A stretch of 60,151 nt of DNA. It comes from Acidobacteriaceae bacterium (GTDB lineage: Bacteria > Acidobacteriota > Terriglobia > Terriglobales > Acidobacteriaceae). The DNA is taken from assembly GCA_030039035.1 (NCBI GenBank), contig JASHQQ010000195.1, positions 1 through 60,151 of the forward strand, in the 5' to 3' direction. Shown here in pieces: positions 19,466-28,614 of this stretch (within the stretch, counting starts at the first letter, position 1; every line of letters starts with the position of its first letter). A program made the translations under genes and the position numbers. Below the pieces are notes generated by a model that saw only the letters and a list, made by a program, of their open reading frames with translations, did no database searches and had not been told where the DNA came from.

Positions 19466-20805
19466 GCTCGACCTCGCCGCCGGATTCGCGCAGGGCCGGC
19501 GATTCGTTCCGCGCGCCGCGATCGATCTTGTGGACGGCCCTTCTCCTGCGCATTGCCTACATCACCCTGGGCCACACCTGGCGCATCACGCCGTTCAACG
19601 ATCATTTCGAGTTCGGCTGGGAGACGGGCCGCGTGGCCGCGTCGCTGGCCGCCGGCCACGGCTACAGTTCGCCGTTCGGAGGAGACACCGGCCCCACGGC
19701 ATGGATGACGCCGGGCTTCACTTTGCTGCTTGCCGCCGTTTTCAGGATCTTCGGAATCTATACGGCGTTTTCCGCATGGGTGATTCTCGCCATCGACAGC
19801 CTCTTCCAGTCGCTTACCGTTCCTCTCGTTTATGAAATGGGCGTGCGCACGGCGGGCCGGCGAACGGCTCTGTGGGCGGCGTGGATCTGGGCGCTCGACC
19901 CCGGCATCGTGCAATACGCCGCGCGCTGGATATGGGAGACGTCGCTCTCGGCGTTGCTGTTCTCCGCCGTGCTGGTGCTCGCGCTCCGCATGCGCGACGT
20001 TGGCTCGCCGGGGCTGTCGGAGTTGCAGCCGCAACGCGTTCGCGACTGGCTGCTCTTCGGCCTGCTGTGGGGCGCCATCGCCATGACCAACCCCGCGCTG
20101 CTGCCCATGGCGCCGGTCGAGGGCCTGTGGATCGTCGCCGGCATCCCCCGCCGGGAGTGGCCGCGTTGCGCCGGGCCGGTTTTCGTTTCAGTACTTGCGT
20201 GCTGCGCGGTCGCCGCACCGTGGGTGATCCGCAACGAGCGCGTCTTCCACACTTTCATTCCCACGCGGGACAACCTCGGCGCCGAACTGGCCATTGCCTG
20301 GGCGCCGGACTCGGGCGGATTCCCGTGGGGGCAGACCGTGCCGGCCTACACCGCGGCCAGGGAACACCGGCTCTACGCGCACATGGGCGAGCTCAACTAC
20401 GTGCGCATGCGCGGCCGGCTGGCGTGGCAATGGGCGCAGCAATACCGGGCTCACTTCTGGAAGCTTGTCGCGCTTCGCTTCTACATGTTCTGGGCCGGGG
20501 TCCCGCATGAAGAAGGCGGCCACGCGGCAGCCGAAGCGGTGCGCGAGTCGGCGCATTGCTTCGGGTCGATCGCCGGTCTTCTCGGACTGGTCGTCGCATT
20601 GCGGCGCAGGCTGCCCGCCGCGGACCTGTTCGCGTGGGCCGTTGTCTTGTTGCCGCTGGTCTACTATTTCGTCATCGCCGGCGCGCGCTTTCGCAATCCC
20701 ATGGAGCCGTTTCTCGCCATTCTCGCCGTGTATCTCTTTCAGCAGGCCGAAGGCCGCTGGGGGTTCACGGTTCCCGGATTGCGCCGTCTTTGGCCGGCTC
20801 ACTGA
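19462..20805 (+). CDS. GT-C type membrane glycosyltransferase (PMT/ArnT-like)
   Basis: This 447-residue protein has about ten transmembrane segments. The N-terminal layout is typical of GT-C glycosyltransferases: a first helix (ILWTALLLRIAYITLG) followed by an extracytoplasmic loop with acidic residues (FNDHFEFGWETGRVA) and the TPGFTLLLAAVFRIFG helix. The family transfers sugars from lipid-phosphate donors to proteins or lipids outside the cytoplasmic membrane. The start at 19462 overlaps the epimerase stop by four bases (ATGA), indicating coupling; an ATG three codons earlier is possible. The substrate is unknown. Confidence 0.82.
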   Translation: MSSTSPPDSRRAGDSFRAPRSILWTALLLRIAYITLGHTWRITPFNDHFEFGWETGRVAASLAAGHGYSSPFGGDTGPTAWMTPGFTLLLAAVFRIFGIYTAFSAWVILAIDSLFQSLTVPLVYEMGVRTAGRRTALWAAWIWALDPGIVQYAARWIWETSLSALLFSAVLVLALRMRDVGSPGLSELQPQRVRDWLLFGLLWGAIAMTNPALLPMAPVEGLWIVAGIPRREWPRCAGPVFVSVLACCAVAAPWVIRNERVFHTFIPTRDNLGAELAIAWAPDSGGFPWGQTVPAYTAAREHRLYAHMGELNYVRMRGRLAWQWAQQYRAHFWKLVALRFYMFWAGVPHEEGGHAAAEAVRESAHCFGSIAGLLGLVVALRRRLPAADLFAWAVVLLPLVYYFVIAGARFRNPMEPFLAILAVYLFQQAEGRWGFTVPGLRRLWPAH

Positions 20806-20818
20806 GCGGGGACCAGCG

Positions 20819-21370
20819 ATGAATGCGCGGGAAAAGCGGAAGATGCTGGCATTGCTCGAGCGCGGACGCCGGGACCTGCTCCACTCTTTGCGCGGTGTTT
20901 CCCCCGGATTGGCGCAGCGCGCGCCCAGCCCCGGGAAATGGACGATTCTCGACTGCGTGGAGCACGTCGCCATCGCGGAAGATTATCTTCTTGCGCAGAT
21001 TCGGAATTCGACTCTCGCAGAGACTCCTGCCGTCCCGCCGCAGCGCGAGGCGCTGATTGCGGAGCGGGCGCTCGATCGTTCTCTCCGCTTCGAATCTCCC
21101 GAGGCGGTGCGACCGCGGGGGCAATTTCCCACGCTGGCCGCGGCGCTGGAGCATTTTTTCGCCAGCAGGGAAAGGACGATGCGGTTCGTCGGGAGCTTGC
21201 CGCCGGATCTCCGCAGGCGAATTGCATCCCATCCCCTGATCGGACCCGCAAACTGTTATGAAATGCTCCTGATGATGGCTTTGCATCCGCGGCGCCACGC
21301 CAGGCAGATTGAGGAAATCAGGGCCGCGCTCTCCGGAAAAATTCCAAAAACTGAATCGGAAGGTCGCTAG
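20819..21370 (+). CDS. DinB-family / YfiT-like putative metal-dependent protein
   Basis: This 183-residue four-helix protein matches the DinB superfamily, with the three expected metal-binding histidines: one in CVEHVAIAEDY near residue 49 and two in MALHPRRHARQIEEI near the C-terminus. Members are often thiol-dependent transferases (bacillithiol or mycothiol type) or damage-inducible proteins. The ATG at 20819 has GGGGA about 7 bases upstream and follows the glycosyltransferase by 13 bases, so it is the third gene of that operon. The specific function is not assignable. Confidence 0.82.
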   Translation: MNAREKRKMLALLERGRRDLLHSLRGVSPGLAQRAPSPGKWTILDCVEHVAIAEDYLLAQIRNSTLAETPAVPPQREALIAERALDRSLRFESPEAVRPRGQFPTLAAALEHFFASRERTMRFVGSLPPDLRRRIASHPLIGPANCYEMLLMMALHPRRHARQIEEIRAALSGKIPKTESEGR

Positions 21371-21780
21371 CCGGCGCTTGCCGTGCGCAAAAAGCTTCGC
21401 AATAAATCGCTTTTGCCGATCCCACCGGCAACCGAAGGGGGAAAAGTTATGCGCCGCGCAGCTTTCCATGAGTATTCCAAAATGCGAAAGTTTGCCATTC
21501 GAAGCTATGTCAAATTCGATCTTAAGCCCCGTCTTTTTTTACTGTTACCCGTTGACAGCGAGCCTGATTTTCTTTATCGTTGCGGGGTATCCGGCATCTA
21601 GCTATTTCCTGCTTCCCCACAATCACCAGTTTATTTGGAAGCTGCGCTGCCGGGTGATTGAGCGATCCTGCCGCTGCGGCGGGTGAGCGTTGCATGCCAA
21701 TCGTCCGGGGCGAGCCGGCCGGTGTGACAAATCCAGACCACAAGTTCACACAAAGACCAAGGCATTTTTCAGGAGACCGC
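21371..21780 (+). other. Leader and promoter region of the Oar-like receptor gene
   Basis: Locally AT-richer than its surroundings, this region holds a sigma-70-like promoter (21552-21580) followed by about 200 bases of leader. I see no coding frame that looks real. AGGAG lies 7 bases before the ATG at 21781. Confidence 0.45.
21552..21580 (+). promoter_or_regulatory. Sigma-70-type promoter of the Oar-like receptor gene
   Basis: A consensus -35 TTGACA (21552-21557), exactly 17 bases of spacer, and -10 TATCGT (21575-21580, 4 of 6 matches). Transcription would start near 21587, leaving a 5' leader of about 195 nt. Confidence 0.45.
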
Positions 21781-24700
21781 ATGAACAAGATGCTTCGTAC
21801 GGCATTCGTGCTGGGCGCATTCGCCTGCGCGATTTTGCTGCTCGTCACTTCCAGCCGGGCCCAGTCGGTCTATGGATCGATCTTCGGCACAGTGACCGAC
21901 AAGACCGGGGCCGCCGTTCCAGGCGCCACCGTCACCGTAACGGACGAATCCAAAGGAACCGTCGTCACCACCACTTCCAACGGCACGGGCGACTACAGCG
22001 TTCCGCACCTCATTCCCGACGTTTACGATCTCAAGGTCACGGCCAAGGGATTCAAGACCTTCGAGGCGAAAGGCATCTCGGTCGAAGCCGATGCCGCGCC
22101 CAGGATCGATCCCACGATGGACGTCGGCGGGGCGGAGACGACGGTCGAGGTGAACGCCGACACCGAGCCCGAGTTGAAGACCGACCGCGCCGACGTGGCC
22201 ACGATCTTCGACCAGCAGCAGGTGTCGAGCCTTCCCATCGGCGACCAGAACTTCGCCAACCTGCAACTGCTCCTCCCCGGCGCCCAGCTTCTGGGCTGGT
22301 CGCACGCGTCGGATGAGAACCCGCAAGCATCGAAGCAGATCCAGATCGACGGCCAGGCCTTTGGCGGCGTCGCCTATGAACTGGACGGCACGGATAATCA
22401 GGATCCGATTCTGGGCATCATCGTCATCAACCCGGCCCTGGATGCGGTGACGGAAACCAAGATTGCCACCCAGAACTACGATGCTGAGTTCGGCAAGGCC
22501 GTCTCGGCCGTCATGACGGCCCAGACCCGTTCGGGCACCAACAACTTCCACGGCGACGCCTACGACTTCCGCACCGGCAACGCCAACCTCGCTCGCGATC
22601 CGTACACCGAGCCCCCGGGTCCCGAGCCCATTCCTCCTGGACTGAAGAATCGCTTTGGAGGATCGATCGGCGGTCCGGCCATCAAGGACAAGCTCTTCTT
22701 CTTCGGCAACTATGAAGGCCAGCGCCAGAAGGCCGGCGTCTCCGACACCGACACCGTGCCCACGGCGCAGATGATCAGCACCTGCCTCGGACAGACCACC
22801 GGCCCCGAAGGCATCCCCGGCTGCGATTTCAGCGACTATGCCGCTCAACTCGCGCCGGCCGGAATACCGCTGATCTACAACAACACCGGGGACGCGTCGG
22901 CCAACGCGGCGTTCGCAAAGAACGTGATCCCGACGTCGCTGGTTTCGCCGCAAGCCAAAGCGTTGTTGGCCATCCTCCAGCCCTACAAGCCGAACGCCAA
23001 CGGCGGCACCGTTTACAACAACTATGTTGCGACCGGCACCGGCGGGTTCAACAGCGACCAGTGGACGGAGCGCGCCGACTACACCCTCAACGAGAAGATG
23101 CATGCCTTCGAGCGCTTCTCGCGGTTTACCGACACGCTGACCGGCGCGGTGATGTTCGGCTCCGCCGGCGGTCCGGGATTCGGCCTGGGCAGCCCGCCCT
23201 ATGGCGGCGACTCCGCGGGCGCCAACGACAGCGAGGCTTCGGGCATGGACATCGCCATCAACCCCAAGTTGCTGACCGATTTCCGCCTTGGCTATTATCG
23301 CTACAACATCATTGACCATCCCTTCGACCAGGGCGTCGATTTTGCCACCCAGCTCGGGATCCCGGGCATCAATACCAGCGACGTCGAAACCCAGCACTCG
23401 CCTGGATTCGAGATCTCCAACATTGGACCCTCGACCGCACTCTACGGCAGCGGCCTGGGCATCAACCGCTGCAACTGCCCGCTGACCGAGCGCGAGGATC
23501 AGTTCCAGATCGTGAACAACTGGACCAAGATCATGGGCAACCACTCGCTCAAGGTGGGCGCCGACCTGCGCTACGGCCGCAACCTGCGCGTGCCCTCCGA
23601 CACGGACCGCGCCGGCCAGTTGAACATCAACAATGGACCCACTTCCAACGCCGGAACCCTCGGTTTGGGCTGGGCCACTTTTGCACTGGGCGACGTGACT
23701 TCCTATGGCCGTTACGTTTCCACATCCACCAATGCCAAGGAGTTCCAGAAGAGGACGTTCTTCTACGCGCAGGACACCTGGCGCACCACCCGAAATCTCA
23801 CCCTGAATCTCGGGTTGCGCTGGGAGATATACTTCCCCGAAGCCGTCAATGGAGTCGGGCACGGTTCGCTGATGAACCTGGATGACGGTTACATGCACGT
23901 GGCCGGAGTCGGCGGCATCCCCTCCGACATGGGCTGGAACATCAGCCTGCCCAAGGCCCTGGAGCCGCGGATTGGCGCCGCCTACCAGCTTGATCCCAAG
24001 ACCGTCATCCGCGCCGGCTACGGCCGCAGTTTCGATACCGGCGTATTCGGCTCGATCTTCGGCCACGTCGTCACGCAAAACATTCCGGTTCTGGCCAATC
24101 AGTCCATCTCGGCAACCCTGCCCACACCCGGCCCGACGGCCTACGCCTTTTCCATGACCAACGGACCAACGGCCTATGTCTTCCCGACGGTTCCGTCCAA
24201 CGGACTGCTTCCGGCACAGGGCTACGCCGTCAACAACAAGGCGCGTCCCAACCCGCTCCACTTCCCCACCATCGATGCCTGGAACCTGAGCGCCCAGCGC
24301 GCTCTTACGCCTACGCTCTCTCTGACGTTGGCCTACGTCGGCAACAAGGGAACCCACACTCTGGGTGACGGCGACAGCAACAACACCAATCCCAACGAGA
24401 CGGGCCTCTTCCTGCCCGGCCAGTACAGCGCGACCGGCCAGACATTGAATTGGGATCCTGCGGGTCCGAATCCGAGTGTCGCCAGCCCGCTGCCGTCCGG
24501 TTACAGCGGGGGTGTTTCCAACTCCAACTTCCTCGACCGCTATTACGGCGGTTCATTGGCGGGCTGCCGGGATCCCAATTACATCGGGGTCACTGCCCTC
24601 AAGAACACATACGGATACGCCAACCTGCAGCCCGGCATGTGCGGCTGGACCCAGGGCATCACCTACTACGGCACCAACCAGAACACCGAGTTCGATGCCA

Positions 24701-25491
24701 TGCAGGTGACGCTGGCCCAGAACATTTCCAAGGGGCTTGCCATCACCGGCAACTACCAGTGGGCGGCTGCGTTCGACGAGAACTCGGGCTATTACACCTG
24801 GAGCAGCGTGGTCACGCACATGCGCGACTCCAACGTGCGCAACCAGCAACTTACCGTGTACGGGAGTTACGATCTGCCCATTGGGAGAGGGAAAACCTAT
24901 GCTGCGAACGTAAACCGCGCTGCCGACCTTCTGATCGGCGGGTACCAGTTGAGCGGCACCGCCAACTGGGCCGGCGGGCTGCCGTTCACTCTCGGTTACG
25001 ACCAGTTCAATATCTCCGGAACCGGCAATCCTGAAGACTGCTTCCACAGCACCGGCGGCACCGCCGCGCCCTGCTTGCCGCAAGCGAGCGGGAAAATGAA
25101 GACCAGTCTGACCTCGTTCTCTCCGACAACGCTCTCGCGCCAGTACTTCTCGGCCCAGCCGCGATCGGGAGGCGTCTTCTCGTGGCCGGGACTCGACACC
25201 ATCGGCAACGACGGCCAGAACACCTATCGTGGTCCCACGTTCTTCACGTCGGATATGGCCATTACCAAGGCATTTACCATCTGGGAGAGCGTGGAGGCCA
25301 AGTTCCGCATGGATGCCTTCAACGTCTTCAACCACATCAATGCGGGCAACCCGAGCAACGGCGACATCTTCGGGAGCCCGAGCACGCCGACCGGCACGGA
25401 GATCGGCGATATCAACGGCGAGGCCGCCGGCTGCATCGGAAGCACCTGCGGACCGCGCCAGCTCGAATTCTCTCTCCGCATCCAGTTCTGA
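21781..25491 (+). CDS. TonB-dependent receptor, Oar-like, with carboxypeptidase-regulatory-like domain
   Basis: This 1236-residue outer-membrane protein has a signal peptide (MNKMLRTAFVLGAFACAILL, cleavage near SRAQ). A carboxypeptidase-regulatory-like beta-sandwich follows (about residues 30-110, GSIFGTVTDKTGAAVPGATV), then a plug domain and a large beta-barrel with typical strands such as KRTFFYAQDTWRTTRNLTLN and a C-terminal strand ending in FSLRIQF. Acidobacteriota carry many such receptors, presumed to import glycan fragments or other large substrates using TonB energy. The start is set by the signal peptide and the AGGAG site; the frame extends upstream without features. It is monocistronic, with its own promoter and a strong terminator. 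Confidence 0.93.
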   Translation: MNKMLRTAFVLGAFACAILLLVTSSRAQSVYGSIFGTVTDKTGAAVPGATVTVTDESKGTVVTTTSNGTGDYSVPHLIPDVYDLKVTAKGFKTFEAKGISVEADAAPRIDPTMDVGGAETTVEVNADTEPELKTDRADVATIFDQQQVSSLPIGDQNFANLQLLLPGAQLLGWSHASDENPQASKQIQIDGQAFGGVAYELDGTDNQDPILGIIVINPALDAVTETKIATQNYDAEFGKAVSAVMTAQTRSGTNNFHGDAYDFRTGNANLARDPYTEPPGPEPIPPGLKNRFGGSIGGPAIKDKLFFFGNYEGQRQKAGVSDTDTVPTAQMISTCLGQTTGPEGIPGCDFSDYAAQLAPAGIPLIYNNTGDASANAAFAKNVIPTSLVSPQAKALLAILQPYKPNANGGTVYNNYVATGTGGFNSDQWTERADYTLNEKMHAFERFSRFTDTLTGAVMFGSAGGPGFGLGSPPYGGDSAGANDSEASGMDIAINPKLLTDFRLGYYRYNIIDHPFDQGVDFATQLGIPGINTSDVETQHSPGFEISNIGPSTALYGSGLGINRCNCPLTEREDQFQIVNNWTKIMGNHSLKVGADLRYGRNLRVPSDTDRAGQLNINNGPTSNAGTLGLGWATFALGDVTSYGRYVSTSTNAKEFQKRTFFYAQDTWRTTRNLTLNLGLRWEIYFPEAVNGVGHGSLMNLDDGYMHVAGVGGIPSDMGWNISLPKALEPRIGAAYQLDPKTVIRAGYGRSFDTGVFGSIFGHVVTQNIPVLANQSISATLPTPGPTAYAFSMTNGPTAYVFPTVPSNGLLPAQGYAVNNKARPNPLHFPTIDAWNLSAQRALTPTLSLTLAYVGNKGTHTLGDGDSNNTNPNETGLFLPGQYSATGQTLNWDPAGPNPSVASPLPSGYSGGVSNSNFLDRYYGGSLAGCRDPNYIGVTALKNTYGYANLQPGMCGWTQGITYYGTNQNTEFDAMQVTLAQNISKGLAITGNYQWAAAFDENSGYYTWSSVVTHMRDSNVRNQQLTVYGSYDLPIGRGKTYAANVNRAADLLIGGYQLSGTANWAGGLPFTLGYDQFNISGTGNPEDCFHSTGGTAAPCLPQASGKMKTSLTSFSPTTLSRQYFSAQPRSGGVFSWPGLDTIGNDGQNTYRGPTFFTSDMAITKAFTIWESVEAKFRMDAFNVFNHINAGNPSNGDIFGSPSTPTGTEIGDINGEAAGCIGSTCGPRQLEFSLRIQF

Positions 25492-25516
25492 GCGCGGAGG
25501 AGCCGCAACACACCTC

Positions 25517-25546
25517 GAGGGGAGCTTCGGCTCCCCTCATCCTTTT
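25517..25546 (+). terminator. Rho-independent terminator of the Oar-like receptor gene
   Basis: A perfect 9-bp stem, GAGGGGAGC (25517-25525) with GCTCCCCTC (25530-25538), is capped by a TTCG tetraloop and followed by ATCCTTTT. It lies 26 bases after the stop codon at 25491. Confidence 0.9.
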
Positions 25547-25651
25547 ACAGCAGATCTGCTCTTCGGTTGTCTGCGGGGCCGACGCCGACCGGACCGCGTC
25601 TCCGGGAACGTCGAATCGGGCAGGATTAGACTTTCAGCATAGGTTTGCTCC

Positions 25652-26716
25652 ATGCAGCGCATTCTTGTCTTCACATTTGTGGCAGCTCTTCTTGTCTCTT
25701 CCGGTCGCGCCCTGGCGCAGCAAAGTGACGGTCAAGGCACGAACCAGGTCCCGGCCGGCGAAAACGCGGCACCGAAGCCGCCCTTCGAGGTCGCTGAAGA
25801 TCTCGCCGCCCGGGGCCGGCTCGATCAGGCCATGGCCCAACTCGATCAATTAGCGACGCAGAATCCCGAGCCCGGAGGCGTGGAGCGGTTGCGCGGGATC
25901 ATACTCTACCAAAAGGAGCAGCTCGCCGACGCGGCTGCCGCCTTTGCCAAGGCGATGGAGCAGGACCCGACCGATCGCGAATCGATCGAGATGCGCGGGG
26001 TAAGCCTTTTTCGTCTGGGGCGTCCCGCCGAAGCGCTCCCGTTCCTCGAAAAGGCGCACGCGTCGGTCGTGAGCGCCAACGTCGACCCGGAATACGTGCT
26101 CGGGCTCTGTTATTCCGACATGCAGCGCTACGACGATGCGCGGCACGCCTTCGCTACACTCTACGGCTTCGCTCCGGATTCGGCCGAGGCCTATCTGCTG
26201 GCCGGCCGGCTCTTCCTGCGTCGCGAATATGTAGCCGAAGCCACAGACCAGGCGAACAGGGCGCTGCAGGTCAATCCGGCAATCCCGCTGGCCCACCAGC
26301 TTCTGGGCGAAATCGCGCTGGCCAAGGGAGACTCGAAGACCGCGATCGTCGAGCTGGAGGCGGAACGCAGGATCAACCCGATGGACGGCGCGCTGTACGA
26401 TCGGTTGGGCGACGCCTACCTGCGCAGCGGGCAATACACCGACGCGCAGACCGCGCTCGATCGCGCCGTGTTGCTCGAGCCCGGCGCGACCGCGCCGTAT
26501 ATTCTGCTGGGCGAAACGTTTCTCAGGCTCAAGCAACCCATTCAGGCGCTGCAGTACCTTGCCCGCGCCGCGAAGATGGATCCCGCCAACTACATTACTC
26601 ATAACCTGATGGGGCAGGCGTACCGGGCGACTGGCCAGGTTGCCGAAGCCAAGCGCGAGTTCCAGATGGTGGTGGACCTGCAACGGCAGCAAGAGCCGAA
26701 ACCGTTGGGAAAATAG
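25652..26716 (+). CDS. Secreted TPR-repeat protein
   Basis: This 354-residue protein has a signal peptide (MQRILVFTFVAALLVSSGRA, cleavage near ALAQ). Consecutive tetratricopeptide repeats fill about residues 45-345 (for example AMAQLDQLATQNPEPGGVER, AHQLLGEIALAKGDSKTAIV, YDRLGDAYLRSGQYTDAQTA). No enzymatic motif is present; the likely role is a periplasmic protein-protein scaffold. There is no clear ribosome binding site. It lies 3 bases before a second TPR gene, so the two form an operon. Pairs of TPR proteins downstream of Oar-like receptors are frequent in Acidobacteriota, but the receptor's terminator separates their transcripts. Confidence 0.85.
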   Translation: MQRILVFTFVAALLVSSGRALAQQSDGQGTNQVPAGENAAPKPPFEVAEDLAARGRLDQAMAQLDQLATQNPEPGGVERLRGIILYQKEQLADAAAAFAKAMEQDPTDRESIEMRGVSLFRLGRPAEALPFLEKAHASVVSANVDPEYVLGLCYSDMQRYDDARHAFATLYGFAPDSAEAYLLAGRLFLRREYVAEATDQANRALQVNPAIPLAHQLLGEIALAKGDSKTAIVELEAERRINPMDGALYDRLGDAYLRSGQYTDAQTALDRAVLLEPGATAPYILLGETFLRLKQPIQALQYLARAAKMDPANYITHNLMGQAYRATGQVAEAKREFQMVVDLQRQQEPKPLGK

Positions 26717-26719
26717 CCG

Positions 26720-28585
26720 ATGCGTGGACTTCGGGATCCGATCAACCTGCTGACGCTGGTCGCGTTCGCCCTTCCGGCGCAGGCATGGGCTGCCCAAGCG
26801 TCGAATCCGCCGGGCGCCGATACGATCCGGCGCGCCGGCGAAGCCTTCCGCGCCGGTTATGCCGCGCAGCAAGCCGGCAAGGTGGAGGAGGCGCGTGCGG
26901 ATTTCGCCGAAGCCGCCCAACTGGCTCCCTCCATTCCCGAAGCCCATGAGGCGCTCGGAGCCGTGCTGCTCGAGCTCAACCGTCCGGCGGAGGCCGTCGG
27001 GGAGCTGGAAACTGCTCTCAAGCTCAAACCGGACGATCCAGGGACCGAGAGCAACCTCGCCCTGGCGTATGCGTCGGCCGGACAGGCGGACAAGGCCATT
27101 CCGTATTTCCACACGGTGTACACGCTTTCGCAGCAGCCCGGCCAGGCGCCGGTGAATGAGGCATTTTGCGAGGCATATGCGCGCGCCCTGGCTGCCACCG
27201 GCAAGGGGGACGAATCGATAGGCCTGTTTCACGCCGCCGAGGAGCGGGGCGGCGATCGCGGCGAGCTCGAAGACGACATCGGAACGGTCTATGGCCGGCT
27301 CGACGACCAGTCCGGCGCGCGCAACGCATTCGAGCAGTCGATTGCGGCGGATCCAAAGTATGTACCGGCGCGAATCCATCTCGGAATCCTGCTGCGCCGT
27401 CAGCGCGACGTTGCCGGATCGATCGCGGCGCTGGACGCCGCCGTCAGCCTGGAGCCGAACAATGCCCTCGCACAATTCGAATACGGCCGGACGCTGGAGA
27501 CGGCGGGAAAAGATGAGGACGCCTTGCCTCACCTGCAACAGGCTGCTCGTCTCGATCCTGAGTTGACCGGCTCCGATGCCGAGCTGGGGATGGTGTTGCA
27601 GAGGCTGGGCCGCCAGGAAGAAGCGGTTCCGTGGTTTCAGAAGGCGGTTGAGCGCGATCCCCGCAATGCGAACACGCTGACCAATCTCGCGCTCGCGCTC
27701 ACGCTCACCGGCAAGGCCAAGGAGGCGCTGCCCTGGTTTCAGCAGGCTCTTGCCGAAGATCCGAAGAATCCGACGATTCCAAAAGACCTGGGCGTGGCGC
27801 ATATTCAGCTTTCCGCTTTCGACGAGGCGATCGAAGATTTCAAGGCGGCTTTGGCTCTCAACCCCAGCGATCCCCAGCTTCACTACGATCTCGGTCTTGC
27901 CTACAAGTTCAAGGACCGCGTCGACGACGCCATCGCGGAGCTGAGCCGCGCCGGCCGGATGGACCCCACGCTGCCGGATCCTCCGTATACGCTGGGCATT
28001 CTGTACATGCAGCTTGGCAACCTCGACGACGCCGTCGACGAGCTGAAGAAAGCGGTCGCGCTGCGGCCCGATAATGGCGATGCATGGGCCATCCTGGGCA
28101 GCACGCTCAAGCAGGATTCGCGCTACGACGAAGCGCGCGAGGCGCTGGAAAAAGCGATTCCGCTGCTACCCGGGCAACCCGGCCCGCAGGTCACGCTCGC
28201 CGGGGTGCTGGCCGACCAGGCCAGCGCCGCCTCGCAGGCGGCTGACGCCAGCGAAGCCGCAGGCGACGCGCAAAAAGCCGGACAGCTTCGCGCGCAGGCG
28301 AAAGAGTTGCGCAGCCGGGCCGCCGAATACCGGCGCCAGGCCGCCGAGTTCAGCCGCGCCGCCGTCAGCCGCCAGCGCGCCGAGTTCGCGCTGAACGCCG
28401 GCAACCAGCTCCTGCTCAAGGGCCAGGTGGCCGATGCCGTCGCGCGCTATCAGGAGTCGGTTGCCGCCGATCCCACCTTTGCCGAAGCGCACAGCCAGCT
28501 TGCCGTGGCCTACGAGCGTCAGGGCCGCACGGCGGATGCCGAAGCCGAACGCGCGAAGGCGACGAGTCTCGCGTCCGGCAAGTAG
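26720..28585 (+). CDS. Large secreted TPR-repeat protein with alanine-rich coiled coil
   Basis: This 621-residue protein has a signal peptide (LLTLVAFALPAQAWAAQ). A long array of TPRs covers about residues 30-490 (GEAFRAGYAAQQAGKVEEAR, LGMVLQRLGRQEEAVPWFQK, YTLGILYMQLGNLDDAVDEL). An Ala/Arg/Gln-rich segment near residues 490-565 is predicted to be coiled coil (RAQAKELRSRAAEYRRQAAE), and one or two more TPRs follow at the C-terminus. It starts 3 bases after the preceding TPR gene. No catalytic motif is visible; a periplasmic scaffold or assembly role is inferred from the fold only. Confidence 0.85.
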   Translation: MRGLRDPINLLTLVAFALPAQAWAAQASNPPGADTIRRAGEAFRAGYAAQQAGKVEEARADFAEAAQLAPSIPEAHEALGAVLLELNRPAEAVGELETALKLKPDDPGTESNLALAYASAGQADKAIPYFHTVYTLSQQPGQAPVNEAFCEAYARALAATGKGDESIGLFHAAEERGGDRGELEDDIGTVYGRLDDQSGARNAFEQSIAADPKYVPARIHLGILLRRQRDVAGSIAALDAAVSLEPNNALAQFEYGRTLETAGKDEDALPHLQQAARLDPELTGSDAELGMVLQRLGRQEEAVPWFQKAVERDPRNANTLTNLALALTLTGKAKEALPWFQQALAEDPKNPTIPKDLGVAHIQLSAFDEAIEDFKAALALNPSDPQLHYDLGLAYKFKDRVDDAIAELSRAGRMDPTLPDPPYTLGILYMQLGNLDDAVDELKKAVALRPDNGDAWAILGSTLKQDSRYDEAREALEKAIPLLPGQPGPQVTLAGVLADQASAASQAADASEAAGDAQKAGQLRAQAKELRSRAAEYRRQAAEFSRAAVSRQRAEFALNAGNQLLLKGQVADAVARYQESVAADPTFAEAHSQLAVAYERQGRTADAEAERAKATSLASGK

Positions 28586-28614
28586 AATTCTCTTTCTTCG
28601 AAAAAGGAGAATCG

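Noticed and set aside
21769-24357. 862-residue open frame antisense to the Oar-like receptor
   Set aside because: It mirrors the receptor codon by codon, has no recognisable domain and is a common artefact in high-GC coding DNA; the receptor has signal peptide, plug and barrel features.
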